From: Chromera velia
Taxonomy: Eukaryota; Sar; Chromeraceae
Length of the DNA: 32,500 bases
Assembly: GCA_018398765.1 (NCBI GenBank)
Contig: JAHBMJ010005646.1
Location: forward strand, 2,501-35,000
Direction: 5' to 3'
Shown here: in pieces, positions 1-10,254 of the stretch
Position numbering within the stretch: position 1 is the first letter of the stretch
How the letters are laid out: each line of letters opens with the position of its first letter
Position numbers and translations under genes: made by a program
Notes under the pieces: generated by a model
Told to the model about the DNA's origin: nothing
Seen by the model: the letters and a program-made list of their open reading frames with translations, nothing else
Databases searched by the model: none

Positions 1-319
1 ATGCAGGGAGAGATGGAATGCATGTACTGTATGATTTATATCCCTCTGGGAGCCCTCTCCTAAAAGTTTATCAACGCCTTTCCAAACCGTTCCACACTCT
101 GCGACTTACCGTTCCCCTGAGCCCGTCCTCCCCTTCTTCCTCCCCTTTTCCCCCCTTCAGAATCCTCTCTCTTGTCTTTTCCTTCTCCTCTAAGAGTCCT
201 CTTCTCCCCTGTTACTTCGAACCTCTACCAAAACAGTTGTCACTGCACTCATCAAACTAAGGAATGGACGAACACCAACATGTGTTGCCAGACTGATTCT
301 AAGGGGGAGAGGGAGATAG

Positions 320-505
320 CTATAGGGGGCGAGCCTGCTTGGTGGGATTCTGTGGTGCCCTGGGGCTTAAGGAGCGCCTAGGGGAGCTCCTTTCCCTTCG
401 GTCAAGAAACAAGCACTCTCCACTCCCTATTTTTGCAAAAGTCTCCTCATCAACCGCCTTCATCAGGTCTTGGCAGATCTGACGAAAGTGTTTCCGTCCA
501 TGCAC
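320..505 (-). CDS. Possible 3'-terminal exon of unrecognised gene
   Basis: A minus-strand ATATAG acceptor at 506-511 is followed by a phase-0 frame containing GRKHFRQICQDLMKAVDEET and ending at a stop at 320. The first two-thirds looks like ordinary helical protein; the end is Arg/Pro/Ser-rich and may be untranslated if a donor was missed. It can be joined in phase to the exon at 976-1141, giving a plausible last pair of exons of one gene. No family is recognised and there is no start codon: the frame opens with GTG directly at the acceptor. Confidence 0.28.
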   Translation of the reverse strand: MHGRKHFRQICQDLMKAVDEETFAKIGSGECLFLDRRERSSPRRSLSPRAPQNPTKQARPL

Positions 506-975
506 CTATATTTGCTCAGGCAGATACGACAGATGACATCCAGGCGAGGCCTTGCTCTGCGCGATATGGAGGTGGACGGGTCCGCCAGGTGGAGGAGGTC
601 TCTTCGCTATCGCGTTTCCCCTCCTAACAGTGGATGGGCTTGTCGTCGATGACGAGGAATCTCCCTCCGGGAGAACATCTCGCGTCATCACTACCTACCG
701 TCGTTGTTCGTCTCGAGCCTGTAGTATATGACATTCGCATGCACCCAAGAACTTTTTCAAGACCATGCACAGGAAGACAGTTTCTGTATGTGACAGATTT
801 CAAAAGACAACCAGACGGTGTTTAAAAACAAAAAACGCCGGTGCCTACCGGTGCAGACATTCCCGAATAAAAAGAGAGACTGTGTTACAAACGTACATTA
901 AAAAAACAACAACATATTTATGAGCTTGGAAGACATGAGAAAGTATAGGTTCCGACTTGACTCGACTTGACTGAC

Positions 976-1141
976 CCTCAGAGACAGATTCAGTGTGCCC
1001 TCCAGACTGGAGACCTCCCCGGCAACAGATCCCAGCAAAAAGTTGACGGGGGGGCCCGGCACGTGTACATTCTTCATCGCATCCAACTGCAGCAGCTCTG
1101 CAGCTAAGAGCCATCTTCGAGGATCCATATGCACCATCTCT
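976..1141 (-). CDS. Possible exon of unrecognised gene (left edge)
   Basis: This is a candidate internal exon of 166 bp. It opens after a minus-strand TTGCAG acceptor and closes at an AGG|GTCAGT donor, the same donor hexamer used by an exon of the large gene at 13306. The translated segment is amphipathic and contains RRWLLAAELLQLDAM and VPGPPVNFLLGSVAG, which read more like protein than like the surrounding spacer. It enters in phase 2 and leaves in phase 0, which fits the candidate exon at 320-505. I recognise no domain. It may equally be a chance open frame, and no upstream exon was identified. Confidence 0.3.
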
Positions 1142-1550
1142 CTGCAACCCGTTAAGGGAAGAACACAGAGGGGTACACCGTGAGAGCATGCATCATCTGT
1201 TCGTAGGTGACGGACACAGAAGGCAAAATGCACTGGAGAGGGAAAGGACCTCGACTTCTTTCATTCTGCAACTGTTACACTGTAAATCCCTCTACAACGC
1301 TTTGCAAACTTATCAGATTCCTGGGTCTCTCTGGCAAAAACTCCTAGATGAGAAAGTGCGTGTGCATAAAAAAGAAAGGATCGAAATGAGAAAGAACGGA
1401 AGCTTCAATGACTGCTAAGGACTGACTTTATAACGGAGTGGAGGGTTGGTGGAACTTGCACGCAACAAAGGAGACGAATAGTTTTCGAGCCTTTGGGCAG
1501 CACTAACACAACATTGAAATCAAGCACTCATAATTCACTTATACACTTAA

Positions 1551-1560
1551 ATGCACACAC

Positions 1561-1607
<47 letters not shown>

Positions 1608-1723
1608 TATATATATATATACATACACACACAGACACACACAGACACACACAGACATATACACACAGACACACACACAGACATGCAGATACACACACAC
1701 ACACACACAGATAGTACACATAC

Positions 1724-1754
<31 letters not shown>

Positions 1755-1772
1755 TATACACACCATACACAC
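1551..1772. repeat. (CA)n/(CACAGA)n/(TA)n microsatellite
   Basis: This is a long CA-rich tract with embedded ATATAT, ACACAGAC and ACACATAC variants. Open frames through it on both strands (Thr-His or Cys-Val repeats) are by-products of the simple repeat and are not treated as genes. Confidence 0.95.
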
Positions 1773-1837
1773 ACTGTGGAGGGATGGTAAAAAAGGGAAG
1801 CAGGGAGAATAAGAGCATTGGGAGGCAATGACCAAGG

Positions 1838-2158
1838 GAGCCTTTCCATGAAAAAGTAGAAGTCATTTCCATTCGGACTTTCTTCCGTCCATTGTTGGCA
1901 TAAAGGTCCTCCTCGTAAGGGAAAGCACAAATATGTATTGGCTGTGCGTGGAATGTCCATTGGTTAGGGCATGAAAGCTTGACTGGTCCCTTGTCTTTTT
2001 CTTTGCATTGCTTTGACTGGTGGTCATTTGGTATACGGGCAGATCTCACTTGACAGACAGAATTTTCCTCAAAATTATGATACAGAGCGACCAATTTGTG
2101 ATAAATTTTTATCTCATTCCCGGCTATTTTGGTTTTTTTGAAATAATCTGATGAATGA
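1838..2158 (+). mobile_element. Dispersed repeat element, copy A
   Basis: The block at 1838-2150 is nearly identical, in inverted orientation, to 16261-16576. I find one substitution by eye over about 315 bp, near 2130. Both copies stop at the same base on one side (GAGCCTTTCCATG) and run into a TGAA/GAAT microsatellite on the other. A fixed 5' end plus a simple-repeat 3' tail is the layout of SINEs and short non-LTR retrotransposons. No target-site duplication or RNA polymerase III box was identified. On the minus strand the block carries an open frame of about 105 codons with several Cys and His, but two near-identical copies cannot show whether it is coding. Confidence 0.75.
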
Positions 2159-2510
2159 ATAAATGAATAAATAAATGAATGAATGAATGGAATGAATGAA
2201 TGAATGAATGAATAAATGAAAGAAAGAATGAATGGATGGATGAATGAATGAAGGAATGCCATTGGATCGATGAATGGATGAATGAATAGATAGATGGATG
2301 AATGAATGAAGGAATGAATGGAAAGAATAAATGGATGAATGAATGAATGAATGAATGAAGGAATGGATGGATAGATGGTTAGATAGAATGAATAGATGAA
2401 TGAATGAATGAATGAATGAATGAATGAATGAATGGAATGAACGGAATGAACGGAATGAACCGAATGAACCGAATGAACCGAATGAACCGAATTCAAGAGC
2501 GATCGCAATA
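2151..2510. repeat. (TGAA)n microsatellite grading into a 9-bp repeat
   Basis: A long GAAT/TGAA tetranucleotide array with GGAT and AGAT variants follows the unique part of copy A. From about 2436 to 2500 it changes to about seven units of a nonamer, (G/C)GAATGAAC. The 326-codon minus-strand open frame across this region is a by-product of the repeats. Confidence 0.92.
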
Positions 2511-2801
2511 ATTGTTATTGTCAACTTGTTAAAAACTTTGAATGTACATAGCTGTTAAATTAATTTACGATTATTTGAAGTAAAAAACTTTTTTTAAATT
2601 AACTTTTGTATGACTCTATAATATAAATTAAGAAACGTGTCACATGACCTTTAAGTTTCTTTTTTGAATTAAGTTTTGAAATATATATGGTAGAGTAAGC
2701 GCTAGATAATATAAGCATGGTTTGTAGATAGATTTTCTATTACTGTGGATTTTTTGTCCTTAAAGCAGATATCGAATCAATCAATCAATCAATTAATGAT
2801 T

Positions 2802-2843
<42 letters not shown>

Positions 2844-2882
2844 CGTAAAACATTTTTCTAATTATACCAGTTACTATCACTT
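2511..2882. other. AT-rich spacer with (ATCA)n array
   Basis: There is no credible gene here. The only structure is an ATCA tetranucleotide array at about 2775-2842, interrupted near its middle by AATTAATGATT. Confidence 0.85.
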
Positions 2883-2886
2883 ACTA

Positions 2887-3943
2887 CCACTGCGTCTATG
2901 GGTTAAAATGAAGATAGAATAGTGGAATAGTCCAATAGTACTAGCCCTGACTAAGAATAGTTGGAATAGGCTATTCCATTATATAGAATAGTAAAAATAT
3001 TTAACTATTCCACTATTCAACTATTCTCAGGCTACTATTCTACTATTCTACAAAAATTCGTGGAGACGACAGAGGGAAAAATCACGGCTGCACTGAGACT
3101 AGCGTACTGCATGGGAAAGAGATGGAGCTATATGGAGCTCCGCAATGTGTAACGGAAACACTTGAATCTCCAAGCAGTTCAGAGCCAACTTAAGAAGTGC
3201 AGAGTTACTGAGGCAGTCGGCTCGTCGCAGGTTCTGAAAAGCAGATGCATATGCCGACTTTGGGAAAAAAGTCCTGCAAAGCAGTTGCAATTAAGCGAAT
3301 TTCGGGAAAGTTGGGCCACGGCGACTGGAAGATACACAGTCTATGTGCCCCGCGCCGCCCGCCGCGCGCCAGCCCCCGGCCCATGCATGCTGGCTAAGGA
3401 CGGGAAAAGGTGTATTCCAGAAAAGGTGCATTCTCAAAAAATGTACCTGATGCACCTGATTTGCACCTATGCACCTGGATGCACCTGATAGAGAAAGAGT
3501 GTTTAGGCATTGAATAGGTGCCTTTTAATGGCTAGAAACCCTAGGCGACGGCTCTTTAATTTATGTTTTTATAGTAGAAACAATGCACCTGATGAATGTA
3601 CCTAAAATGCACCTGAATTCAGGTATATTTGTCCAAAGCACCCTGCAGCTTGCACCTATGCACCTTTTCTCGTCCTTAATGCTGGCTGGAGAATAGTTGG
3701 AATAGTAGAATAGTCCATTATTCCCTATTCTACAGATTATACTATTCAAAGATTTAAAAAACTGAAAATCTTTTAAAAAACGTTTTAAATGGTTTTTAAA
3801 TGATAGTAGACATTTTAAACATGTTTTTAAAATTTTTGATAATATTTTTGTTTTTATCATTCCCTAGCGGAATAGTTGGAATAGTAGACTATTCCCACTA
3901 TTCCGACTAGTCATCCTCCCCACCCAACCCATAGACGTAGTAC
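2887..3943. mobile_element. Foldback / non-autonomous DNA element
   Basis: The two ends match as inverted repeats: CGTCTATGGGTT at 2893-2904 is repeated in reverse complement at 3926-3937, with weaker similarity on both sides. Just inside each end are many copies of GAATAGT/ACTATTC (2925-3055 on the left; 3690-3745 and 3867-3905 on the right). A second, inner inverted pair lies at about 3390-3418 and 3655-3683. The core holds repeated TGCACCTGAT-like words (3424-3490, 3583-3667). No transposase frame is visible, so I call it a non-autonomous or foldback element of about 1.06 kb. Confidence 0.6.
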
Positions 3944-4301
3944 GTTTATCTCTTAGTATATCTAAGTATACTATAACGGATTAGAACTTAAATTTTATAA
4001 GAATGATATTCTTTTGTAATACCTAGCTTAATTCTCATATTATGATTGGCTTCATTCTCGGTGTAAGCCAACCTCCGGCAGTGGACCGCAGGCAAAACCT
4101 GGAACACCAATGTTATCTGCTATCTCAGCCTATCTGCTATTACTTCTAGTATTACTTTGATGTATTTGAGCTGAAACTACAGCTGAAAAGTAAGCACCAC
4201 ATTGAATCTACCCCATATTACATCATAAATTATCATTACTCGGTCGTTGTTACAAGCATTATGCAAGGAACTACTACGCAAACCTGCTAAACTACCAAGG
4301 C
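3944..4301. other. Spacer downstream of the large gene
   Basis: This moderately AT-rich sequence lies between the foldback element and the stop codon of the large minus-strand gene. It probably holds that gene's 3' untranslated region. I see no gene or repeat in it. Confidence 0.6.
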
Positions 4302-7300
4302 TCATCTCGCTGCAGTCCCTCCGTCCGCAAGCTGAACGCACCTGTCCAGTCTCTTCCGTATGCTCTCCTTCAAACGCCGCGCATAGGCAGACGGAGACAG
4401 GGGAGGTGTCACAGTGCCGGGACTTGCCGTCCCGGGAGGGGACTGTCCATGGCCAGGCCATCGTGGAGGGCCAACGTCCGTCCGTCCGCCCTCCCCCGGA
4501 AGGCCGGCGCTGTACAAACACTGATCGGCACCCACAGGGACAACGTGGGGAGAGGCCAGCGAACCACTCAGCCGGTCCTCGGGAAAGACCCCGACAGGCA
4601 CGGAGAGCCCTCTCACTGCGTCGCTCTCAACCGCCACCTGAGGCACCCCCGAGTCACTCACCCCCCCTACCTGGGGTTGCACGTTCAGAGAGACGAGAGA
4701 CGGGGTCTGTCTGAGCAGTGCTGAAACAGAGGGACCACCGGCCAGGGAGAGGGAGACACCCGACGGGGTCTCCCTCAGACCCCCTCTCTCTCCACCTCCA
4801 TGAGGCACTGCGGTGGAAGTTGTCACCCCTGATGGAATCACACGAACTGAGGTGGCATTCTGATCTCGGAACCTCTCAGGGGTGACGGCTCTTCCTGCCT
4901 TGCTTATTCCCTCATGCTCCCCACACGGAAGAGGCACAGGGTCTGCTTCTCTCCCGACAGGGAGCGGGTGATTCACGTCCTCGGCACCGACAGGAATTTG
5001 ACGGGCAGGCGGCACAGGGCTGGGGAGAGACTCCTCTCGCAGGAGCACACTCTTTGCCGTTGCTATCTGAGCAGCAGAAGCCCTGAGGGACCGACTCATC
5101 ACCCCCGACACCCCGGATGACGAATATTGATCTCTCCGGAGAAAGTCCGTATTCGACGACCAGAGGCCGCTCACTCTGCCCCAACCCCCCCCGTAGGCAG
5201 AAACCCCATGGGACCCCCCCTCCCTCTCTTTCCCTGACCAGAGGTGCAATCCCTCCAGTCTGCCCAGGGTGGCGGAGGAGGACACAGGGGGCGCAGGTAC
5301 CCAGGCCGAACGGTCAGCCTCGGGGGGAATGCGAACACGAGGGCCGCTTTCCCTTTTGCTGCTGTACACAGGGGTCATGGCATCTTCGGATTTGGCCATG
5401 GAGGGTGACCGTGCCCCCCCCTTTCGTCTTCTGGCCGTGCGTGTGGATGAACCCCCAGACGGTGACGTGCACTTCGAGCGGGGGCCGAGAACAAATCTAG
5501 AGGAAGGGGGCGTCGGTGAGAGGTGGCCAGACTTTCTGACTCGTCCCTCGAGATCCGGCGAATCAACAGAAGCTTTCCCTCTTCCCCCAATGCCTTCTTG
5601 CATACATTTGGAAGAATGCTGAAGGTCTCTGTCCTGTCTGGTTTCCGAACCAGACCGCACAATATCTTCCCTCACCCCCCCCACCGTCCCCAGGCTTCTG
5701 TCGCGGTGCGAAGACGAAGACACGACGCCCCGAGAGGCACCCAGGGAGACCGAGGGATCTCCTGTAGTCACCCCGGGTGTGAGTATCATTGGGCGTATGC
5801 GTGCCGTTTCGGGGCGTCCAAGAAAGTAAGAAGCAGAGGAAGGGGCGGGGGGTAACTTATCCACTTTCAGATGGACAACTGGATGGAGACTCCCCTCGTC
5901 TCTGTCTCTATTGGTAGTTCCCTCAAGACCCCGCCCACCCAGCGTACAGGCAGGGGGGGAATGAAGCTGCTGAGTGAGGAGAGACTGAGAAGAGACAGGC
6001 AAGGTCAAGGCAGAAGATCGAGCGAGGCATCCGGCCTTCCTCTCATCTCTCGTCTGAGGAGGTCTAGGAGGGGAGAGACGACCTGTGTGGAGAGAAGAAG
6101 TGTCAGTCAGACAGGGTTTCAGGATTCGCGGAGGTCTACTGCTGAGCGTCGGGCTCTCAGCAGGGGGGGAAATGGCGGCATTCGAGGGGGGGGGCAAACA
6201 GGACACGAGGGCATTGACCAATGCAAGTTTGTGTCTTTTGATTGTTGCTGGACTGATTCGAGACACCCCAGTACCCCCCCGAGTGCCACTGAGTGCCTCT
6301 CTCCGTGCTGCCTCTCCTTCCTCGAACTCCTCAAGGGCCCTGGGTAGAAACGAAAAGGATGAGGGCCCAGGATGAGAGGGGGGCCCATTCGCAGACACTA
6401 CGGGTATGCCGGGGTCTTTTCGGGTTCTTCCTATGTCCATCTCAGCGGCAGACGGAGACACTCGTGGAGGAGGCAGACAGAGACCGTCCCTCGCGTCCCC
6501 TGCCCCCTTCGTGTTGTTCTCTTTACCCCTCAACCCCTCCGTCTCCCTCCCCCTGTCGTCCAAATTCTCTCCCCCCCCATGGAATTTGAAGGGCAGGCCG
6601 GAAGAGTGCCAGCCTGGGGACACAAATCGGTGGACATCCCCATCCCGGCCTTCCGCCCCCCCCGTCCGAGGAGGACTTCGGGGAGACGTCCTACCCCTCT
6701 CTTGGGGGGGGGCCTCGGTGGCCGTGCAGATCTCAAAGCGAGGCGGGGGGTGGGGTTTTTGGGAAGAGACAGTGATGCTGGGGTGGGGCTGTGCAGTGGA
6801 AGAGGAGGAAGAGGAGAGTGGCGCCACTGGAAGGCCCTCCATGCTGTTGGCTGCTTCGATGGCTGGCGAGACAGGACCAGTGGCACCGAGCTGGAGAGGA
6901 TCTTTGAAGGCTCCTGTGTGAGGATGTGTGGTGGCAATCGGGGGAGAGCGGGAAAACGATTCTGTCGCTGTGGCGCTCAGTCGGGGCGGGGATGGGGGGA
7001 GGTGGATGCCGTTTGTTTCTCGTCCCTTCATATGGGGTTGTTCTTCCACAATTCGGGGGTTGGGGACGTGACTGTGGGCGTCTCTGAGCGGCCCCGAAAA
7101 GCGGTTGTTTGGTCTTTTTGAGGGGGATTCGGGAGATTTCGGGATAGAGTGTTCGTCTTCCTGGTGCATTGAGAGACGGGGGGGGGGGATAGCGGCAGAG
7201 AGACTGGAAATGGCTGAGGAATTCTGTACAGCAGTATGATCGTCTTTTTTCGGAATGTGTTTCAGGTCCGTCTCTTTTGCGCTGAAGTCAAGGGGGCCCC

Positions 7301-7976
7301 TTCCGTCTGCCTGCCGGGGGCTGTCACTCTTCGCTGAGGCATTCAAATGCGTTGACTTGACCCCCGCAAGAACATCAGTGAGGACGGATATGTCAAGATC
7401 TGCATCCCTGCTGGAAGAGAGTTTGCACAGTCTGCGGGGAACGGCAGTCGTTTGGGGGTTCTCTTCTTTCTGTTCAAAGGGATAGTGTGACCCTGTGCGA
7501 TGTGCACAGGGGTCCTCTGGTTCATCTTCTGGGGACACCACGAGAAAACGGGGCAAGGTGGAAGGGGGGGACGCCTCAGGCTCCCTTCCTTCTCTTGGCC
7601 GCTCTCCTTCCTTCTGAACGACCGTCAGGGACGCTGTTGGACGTTGCCGTGTTGAGAGGGGTGCAGGGGAGCGTTCTGGCTCTGCGCTTGTGCCTAGTGT
7701 CTCGTCCCCCTCCCCTGTCGTTGGCTGACGCTCTGCTGCGGTTGGGAGAGGTTGCTTAGTGCCTTGAAGACCAACTAACGGCAGGGCGGTATCTGAAGGG
7801 AGGTCTGCCTTTTTCCACTGCCCTTCTGCTCGAGGAGTGAAGTCTGGGTGACTACCGGGGGTGGGTGTGTCCGTGGCTTCGCCTGCGTCCTCCTCAGAGG
7901 GGGCACGGAGGCCTCCAGAAAAGGAGGAAGAGGGATCTTTGACCCGAAGGTGGTCGTCCCTCTTCTGAACAGGCGC
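4302..7976 (-). CDS. Last exon: 1,224-residue low-complexity tail
   Basis: The exon begins APVQKRDDHLRVKDPSSSFS in phase 0 and stays open for 3,675 bp to a stop at 4302. The sequence is rich in Ser, Pro, Arg, Gly and Thr with no recognised domain, membrane segment or signal. The very end is a basic helix (YARRLKESIRKRLDRCVQL) that could bind membrane or a partner. A possible alternative donor (GACAG|GTGCGT) lies in that helix, so a small further exon is conceivable. Open frames on the opposite strand here arise from the GC-rich composition. I infer an intrinsically disordered tail. Confidence 0.75.
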   Translation of the reverse strand, partial: APVQKRDDHLRVKDPSSSFSGGLRAPSEEDAGEATDTPTPGSHPDFTPRAEGQWKKADLPSDTALPLVGLQGTKQPLPTAAERQPTTGEGDETLGTSAEPERSPAPLSTRQRPTASLTVVQKEGERPREGREPEASPPSTLPRFLVVSPEDEPEDPCAHRTGSHYPFEQKEENPQTTAVPRRLCKLSSSRDADLDISVLTDVLAGVKSTHLNASAKSDSPRQADGRGPLDFSAKETDLKHIPKKDDHTAVQNSSAISSLSAAIPPPRLSMHQEDEHSIPKSPESPSKRPNNRFSGPLRDAHSHVPNPRIVEEQPHMKGRETNGIHLPPSPPRLSATATESFSRSPPIATTHPHTGAFKDPLQLGATGPVSPAIEAANSMEGLPVAPLSSSSSSTAQPHPSITVSSQKPHPPPRFEICTATEAPPQERGRTSPRSPPRTGGAEGRDGDVHRFVSPGWHSSGLPFKFHGGGENLDDRGRETEGLRGKENNTKGAGDARDGLCLPPPRVSPSAAEMDIGRTRKDPGIPVVSANGPPSHPGPSSFSFLPRALEEFEEGEAARREALSGTRGGTGVSRISPATIKRHKLALVNALVSCLPPPSNAAISPPAESPTLSSRPPRILKPCLTDTSSLHTGRLSPPRPPQTRDERKAGCLARSSALTLPVSSQSLLTQQLHSPPACTLGGRGLEGTTNRDRDEGSLHPVVHLKVDKLPPAPSSASYFLGRPETARIRPMILTPGVTTGDPSVSLGASRGVVSSSSHRDRSLGTVGGVREDIVRSGSETRQDRDLQHSSKCMQEGIGGRGKASVDSPDLEGRVRKSGHLSPTPPSSRFVLGPRSKCTSPSGGSSTRTARRRKGGARSPSMAKSEDAMTPVYSSKRESGPRVRIPPEADRSAWVPAPPVSSSATLGRLEGLHLWSGKEREGGSHGVSAYGGGWGRVSGLWSSNTDFLRRDQYSSSGVSGVMSRSLRASAAQIATAKSVLLREESLPSPVPPARQIPVGAEDVNHPLPVGREADPVPLPCGEHEGISKAGRAVTPERFRDQNATSVRVIPSGVTTSTAVPHGGGERGGLRETPSGVSLSLAGGPSVSALLRQTPSLVSLNVQPQVGGVSDSGVPQVAVESDAVRGLSVPVGVFPEDRLSGSLASPHVVPVGADQCLYSAGLPGEGGRTDVGPPRWPGHGQSPPGTASPGTVTPPLSPSAYARRLKESIRKRLDRCVQLADGGTAAR

Positions 7977-8577
7977 CTGCAAGAAGGAGCAAAGACGAAA
8001 AGAAAGTAGTGAGAGGTGCAAAGAAATGCAGGACACTTTGCTGCTGACCGAAGGAAAGGAAAGGAAAGGAAGGGAAGGGAAGGAAAGGAATTGCCTTCTC
8101 TCCAAGATGGACCCACCGCAGCGGTCGCAGTCTCCTCCACAATCGTCCCGGGGGAAGGGGAGATAGACAGACCCAAAACGGTCTGGGCATTTCCATTGGA
8201 GTAGGACGGTGCCATTCTCTGCATGTATGAGAGGGAAGGGCTTGTTGTCAGGCAGGAGGAATGACAGCTGGATGGACAAAATTCGCATCATCTTTTTTTT
8301 TTTTCTTTCTTTTGCTTGTATGTCTCTCACAAGTTCAGAAAAAAGTAAGCTGTCCCACTCACGACTGCAGAACACACAGGAAGACAGGTTGGCATCTGAA
8401 TGGATAGAAACACATAGATATCTACCCAAGGACGCAAGCATTCATATATGAAGACACACACGTGCACATACACACACACAGGAATGGGGAGGGAGAGAAA
8501 AGGGGGACGGGAGACAGCTACAGGCACACATTTTCTCTTTGGCTGCGCCCACATGCTTCATTTTCATACATGCTGAC
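7977..8577 (-). other. Intron before the last exon
   Basis: A 601-bp intron with an (AAGG)n tract at about 8042-8090, a T-run near 8293 and a strong TTCTTGCAG acceptor. Open frames across it on the minus strand read as Phe/Leu/Ser-rich sequence typical of CT-rich introns. Confidence 0.68.
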
Positions 8578-9123
8578 CTCGAGACTCCCAAAGTGCCCCC
8601 ACGTTTCGCCCCTCTGTTCGTCTTCTTTGTGGACCACTGCGGCAGGTTCTGCTGTCCTGACCTGGTCTGTAGATGCAATGGGGTTCTGTTCTTCTCTGCC
8701 TCTCGGTGGTTCTCCCTCTCCAATTTCTTTCTGCACATTTGAGTCCCAGTCACTCTCCCCACCCACACAAAGTGAAGTCGGGACTCTCTTTTCCTTCTCA
8801 ACCTTCCCGTCTCTTCCGTCTTCTCTCTCTGCTGCCAAAGCTCCTGCGTGACTCTGCCCCTTCTCTTTGGGATCTTCGTTTGCAGTTTTTTCTTCCTCTT
8901 CCTCTTCCGATGAGGACTCCCAGCCTCCCCATAAATCCTCTGCAGTCATCGGGACGTTCGCTCTACCTGCCTCTTCGGTGCCCTTCCCCTCCTCTTTTTC
9001 TCTGCTTTCCTTTTTCTTTGTCGCCTTGCTCTCTTCCCTCTCCCCGCGTATCCGTTCCTCCTCCAGCCTCTCGACTTGAGATATGGACCCCAACAGCTGG
9101 GACGTCAGAGCGCGCACTTCTTC
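8578..9123 (-). CDS. Exon with coiled-coil module, copy 3 (partial)
   Basis: This 182-codon exon is phase 0 at both ends and runs from AATTGTGCAG to GAG|GTCAGC. It begins EEVRALTSQLLGSISQVERL, parallel to the opening of the exon at 9973, and contains TAEDLWGGWESSSEEEEEE, matching the AED-W-G-W acidic motif there. The duplicated LRSLLEAERS coil and the terminal DLK are absent. The frame would continue 20 codons past the donor to a stop, and those codons lack the charge pattern of the exon. Confidence 0.72.
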
Positions 9124-9313
9124 CTGCACAATTAATCGGAGCACGGAGGCAGAGGAATGCAGAAACAGGGAAAGAAACAAAAAGAAACATGAAAACAGAG
9201 AACGGGGAAAGAGGTTTCCAAGGCTGCAATCCTCACCCTCATCGTTGCAAAGATTCACAACAAACAAACAAAACACAAAATCAAAGAACTCCTCGCCCTC
9301 GTTGACCACACAC

Positions 9314-9973
9314 CTTCAAATCCAAATTCTGCTGGATGAGCTCTCCCACCTCTCCAGGCGTGTGGATCTCTGCCTTCCGCTGCGGTTGTTGCTCACTCTC
9401 TCCCTCTGCTTTCTCTGCCTGCTGCTGCTCTCGAAGAAACTGCAGGTCGCTCTCCTTGTCCTCCAATTGCCGTTCCCTCTCCTTCATCTCCGCCTCCAGT
9501 CTCCCCCGCAGACTCCTCTCTGCCTCCAGAAGAGAACGCAAACGCTCTGCTTCTTCCGTTGAGGCAGCCGCTGCTGCTCCCTGTATTTCCGTTTGCTGAC
9601 AAGAGGCGTCACGAGGTTCGACAGAGACAGAACATGCTGCCTGGCTTTCTTTTTGAATCCGTTCCTCTTCCTCTTCCTCTTGCCCTCCCTTCATGCTCTC
9701 TTTCCCCTTCTCTATCTCTTTTTCCATTTGAGCCTGATCTCTCTGTTCATCTTCAGAGTCTGTCCAGTCACCCCATTGATCCTCTGCACTCATCAGCGCT
9801 CCTGCTTGACTCTGGGCCCTTTCCTCCCCTCCTTCGACCACTTTTCCTTCCTGCTCTGTCTTCTTCATGCTTCCCCCCCCTCTCTCTTCTTGTGTCTCCT
9901 TTTGCCTCGCCTCAAGACGTTCATTCTCCCGAATCGCCTGGAGAAGCTGCTCGGTGAGGGATGAGATCTCAGC
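9314..9973 (-). CDS. Exon with coiled-coil module, copy 2
   Basis: This 220-codon, phase 0/0 exon runs from a TCTCTCCAG acceptor to AAG|GTGTGT. It opens with AEISSLTEQLLQAIRENERL, a coiled coil, then an acidic motif (SAEDQWGDWTDSEDE), Glu-rich sequence, the duplicated coiled coil and GEVGELIQQNLDLK. Its first half resembles the start of the following exon and its second half the end of the preceding one, so the protein contains a chain of related modules. Confidence 0.78.
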
Positions 9974-10254
9974 CTGGAGAGAAAAATACGGAGGGCATGA
10001 AAGAATGGGACAATAGAAGAAGGCAAAGCTCATGGAGACGTCAGTCAAGCTGGGGAAGAAAATGAGACAGGGAACACCAAGAAAAAACCAAAAAAATGTA
10101 CACACGAGCTGTACCGTCCAACCTCCTCTGCGGGTGCTGACAAAAAGAGAGAGAAGGCAAGGCAAGAAGCAGGTGTGAGAAGACCCGGTCCACATTCGGC
10201 CGCCACCCCCCCCCCTTGTTTGTGTCCCTACCAATTCCGAACGCACCTACCTAC

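Noticed and set aside
1528-2508. 326-codon minus-strand open frame
   Set aside because: Most of it is His-Ser-Phe-Ile and Cys-Val repeats from tetranucleotide and CA microsatellites; only the shared element block between them is non-repetitive.
6372-7121. Long plus-strand open frame of 249 codons, and others at 4247-7759
   Set aside because: They are antisense to the last exon of the large gene, whose minus-strand frame is continuous for 3.7 kb, and they arise from its GC-rich, low-stop composition.
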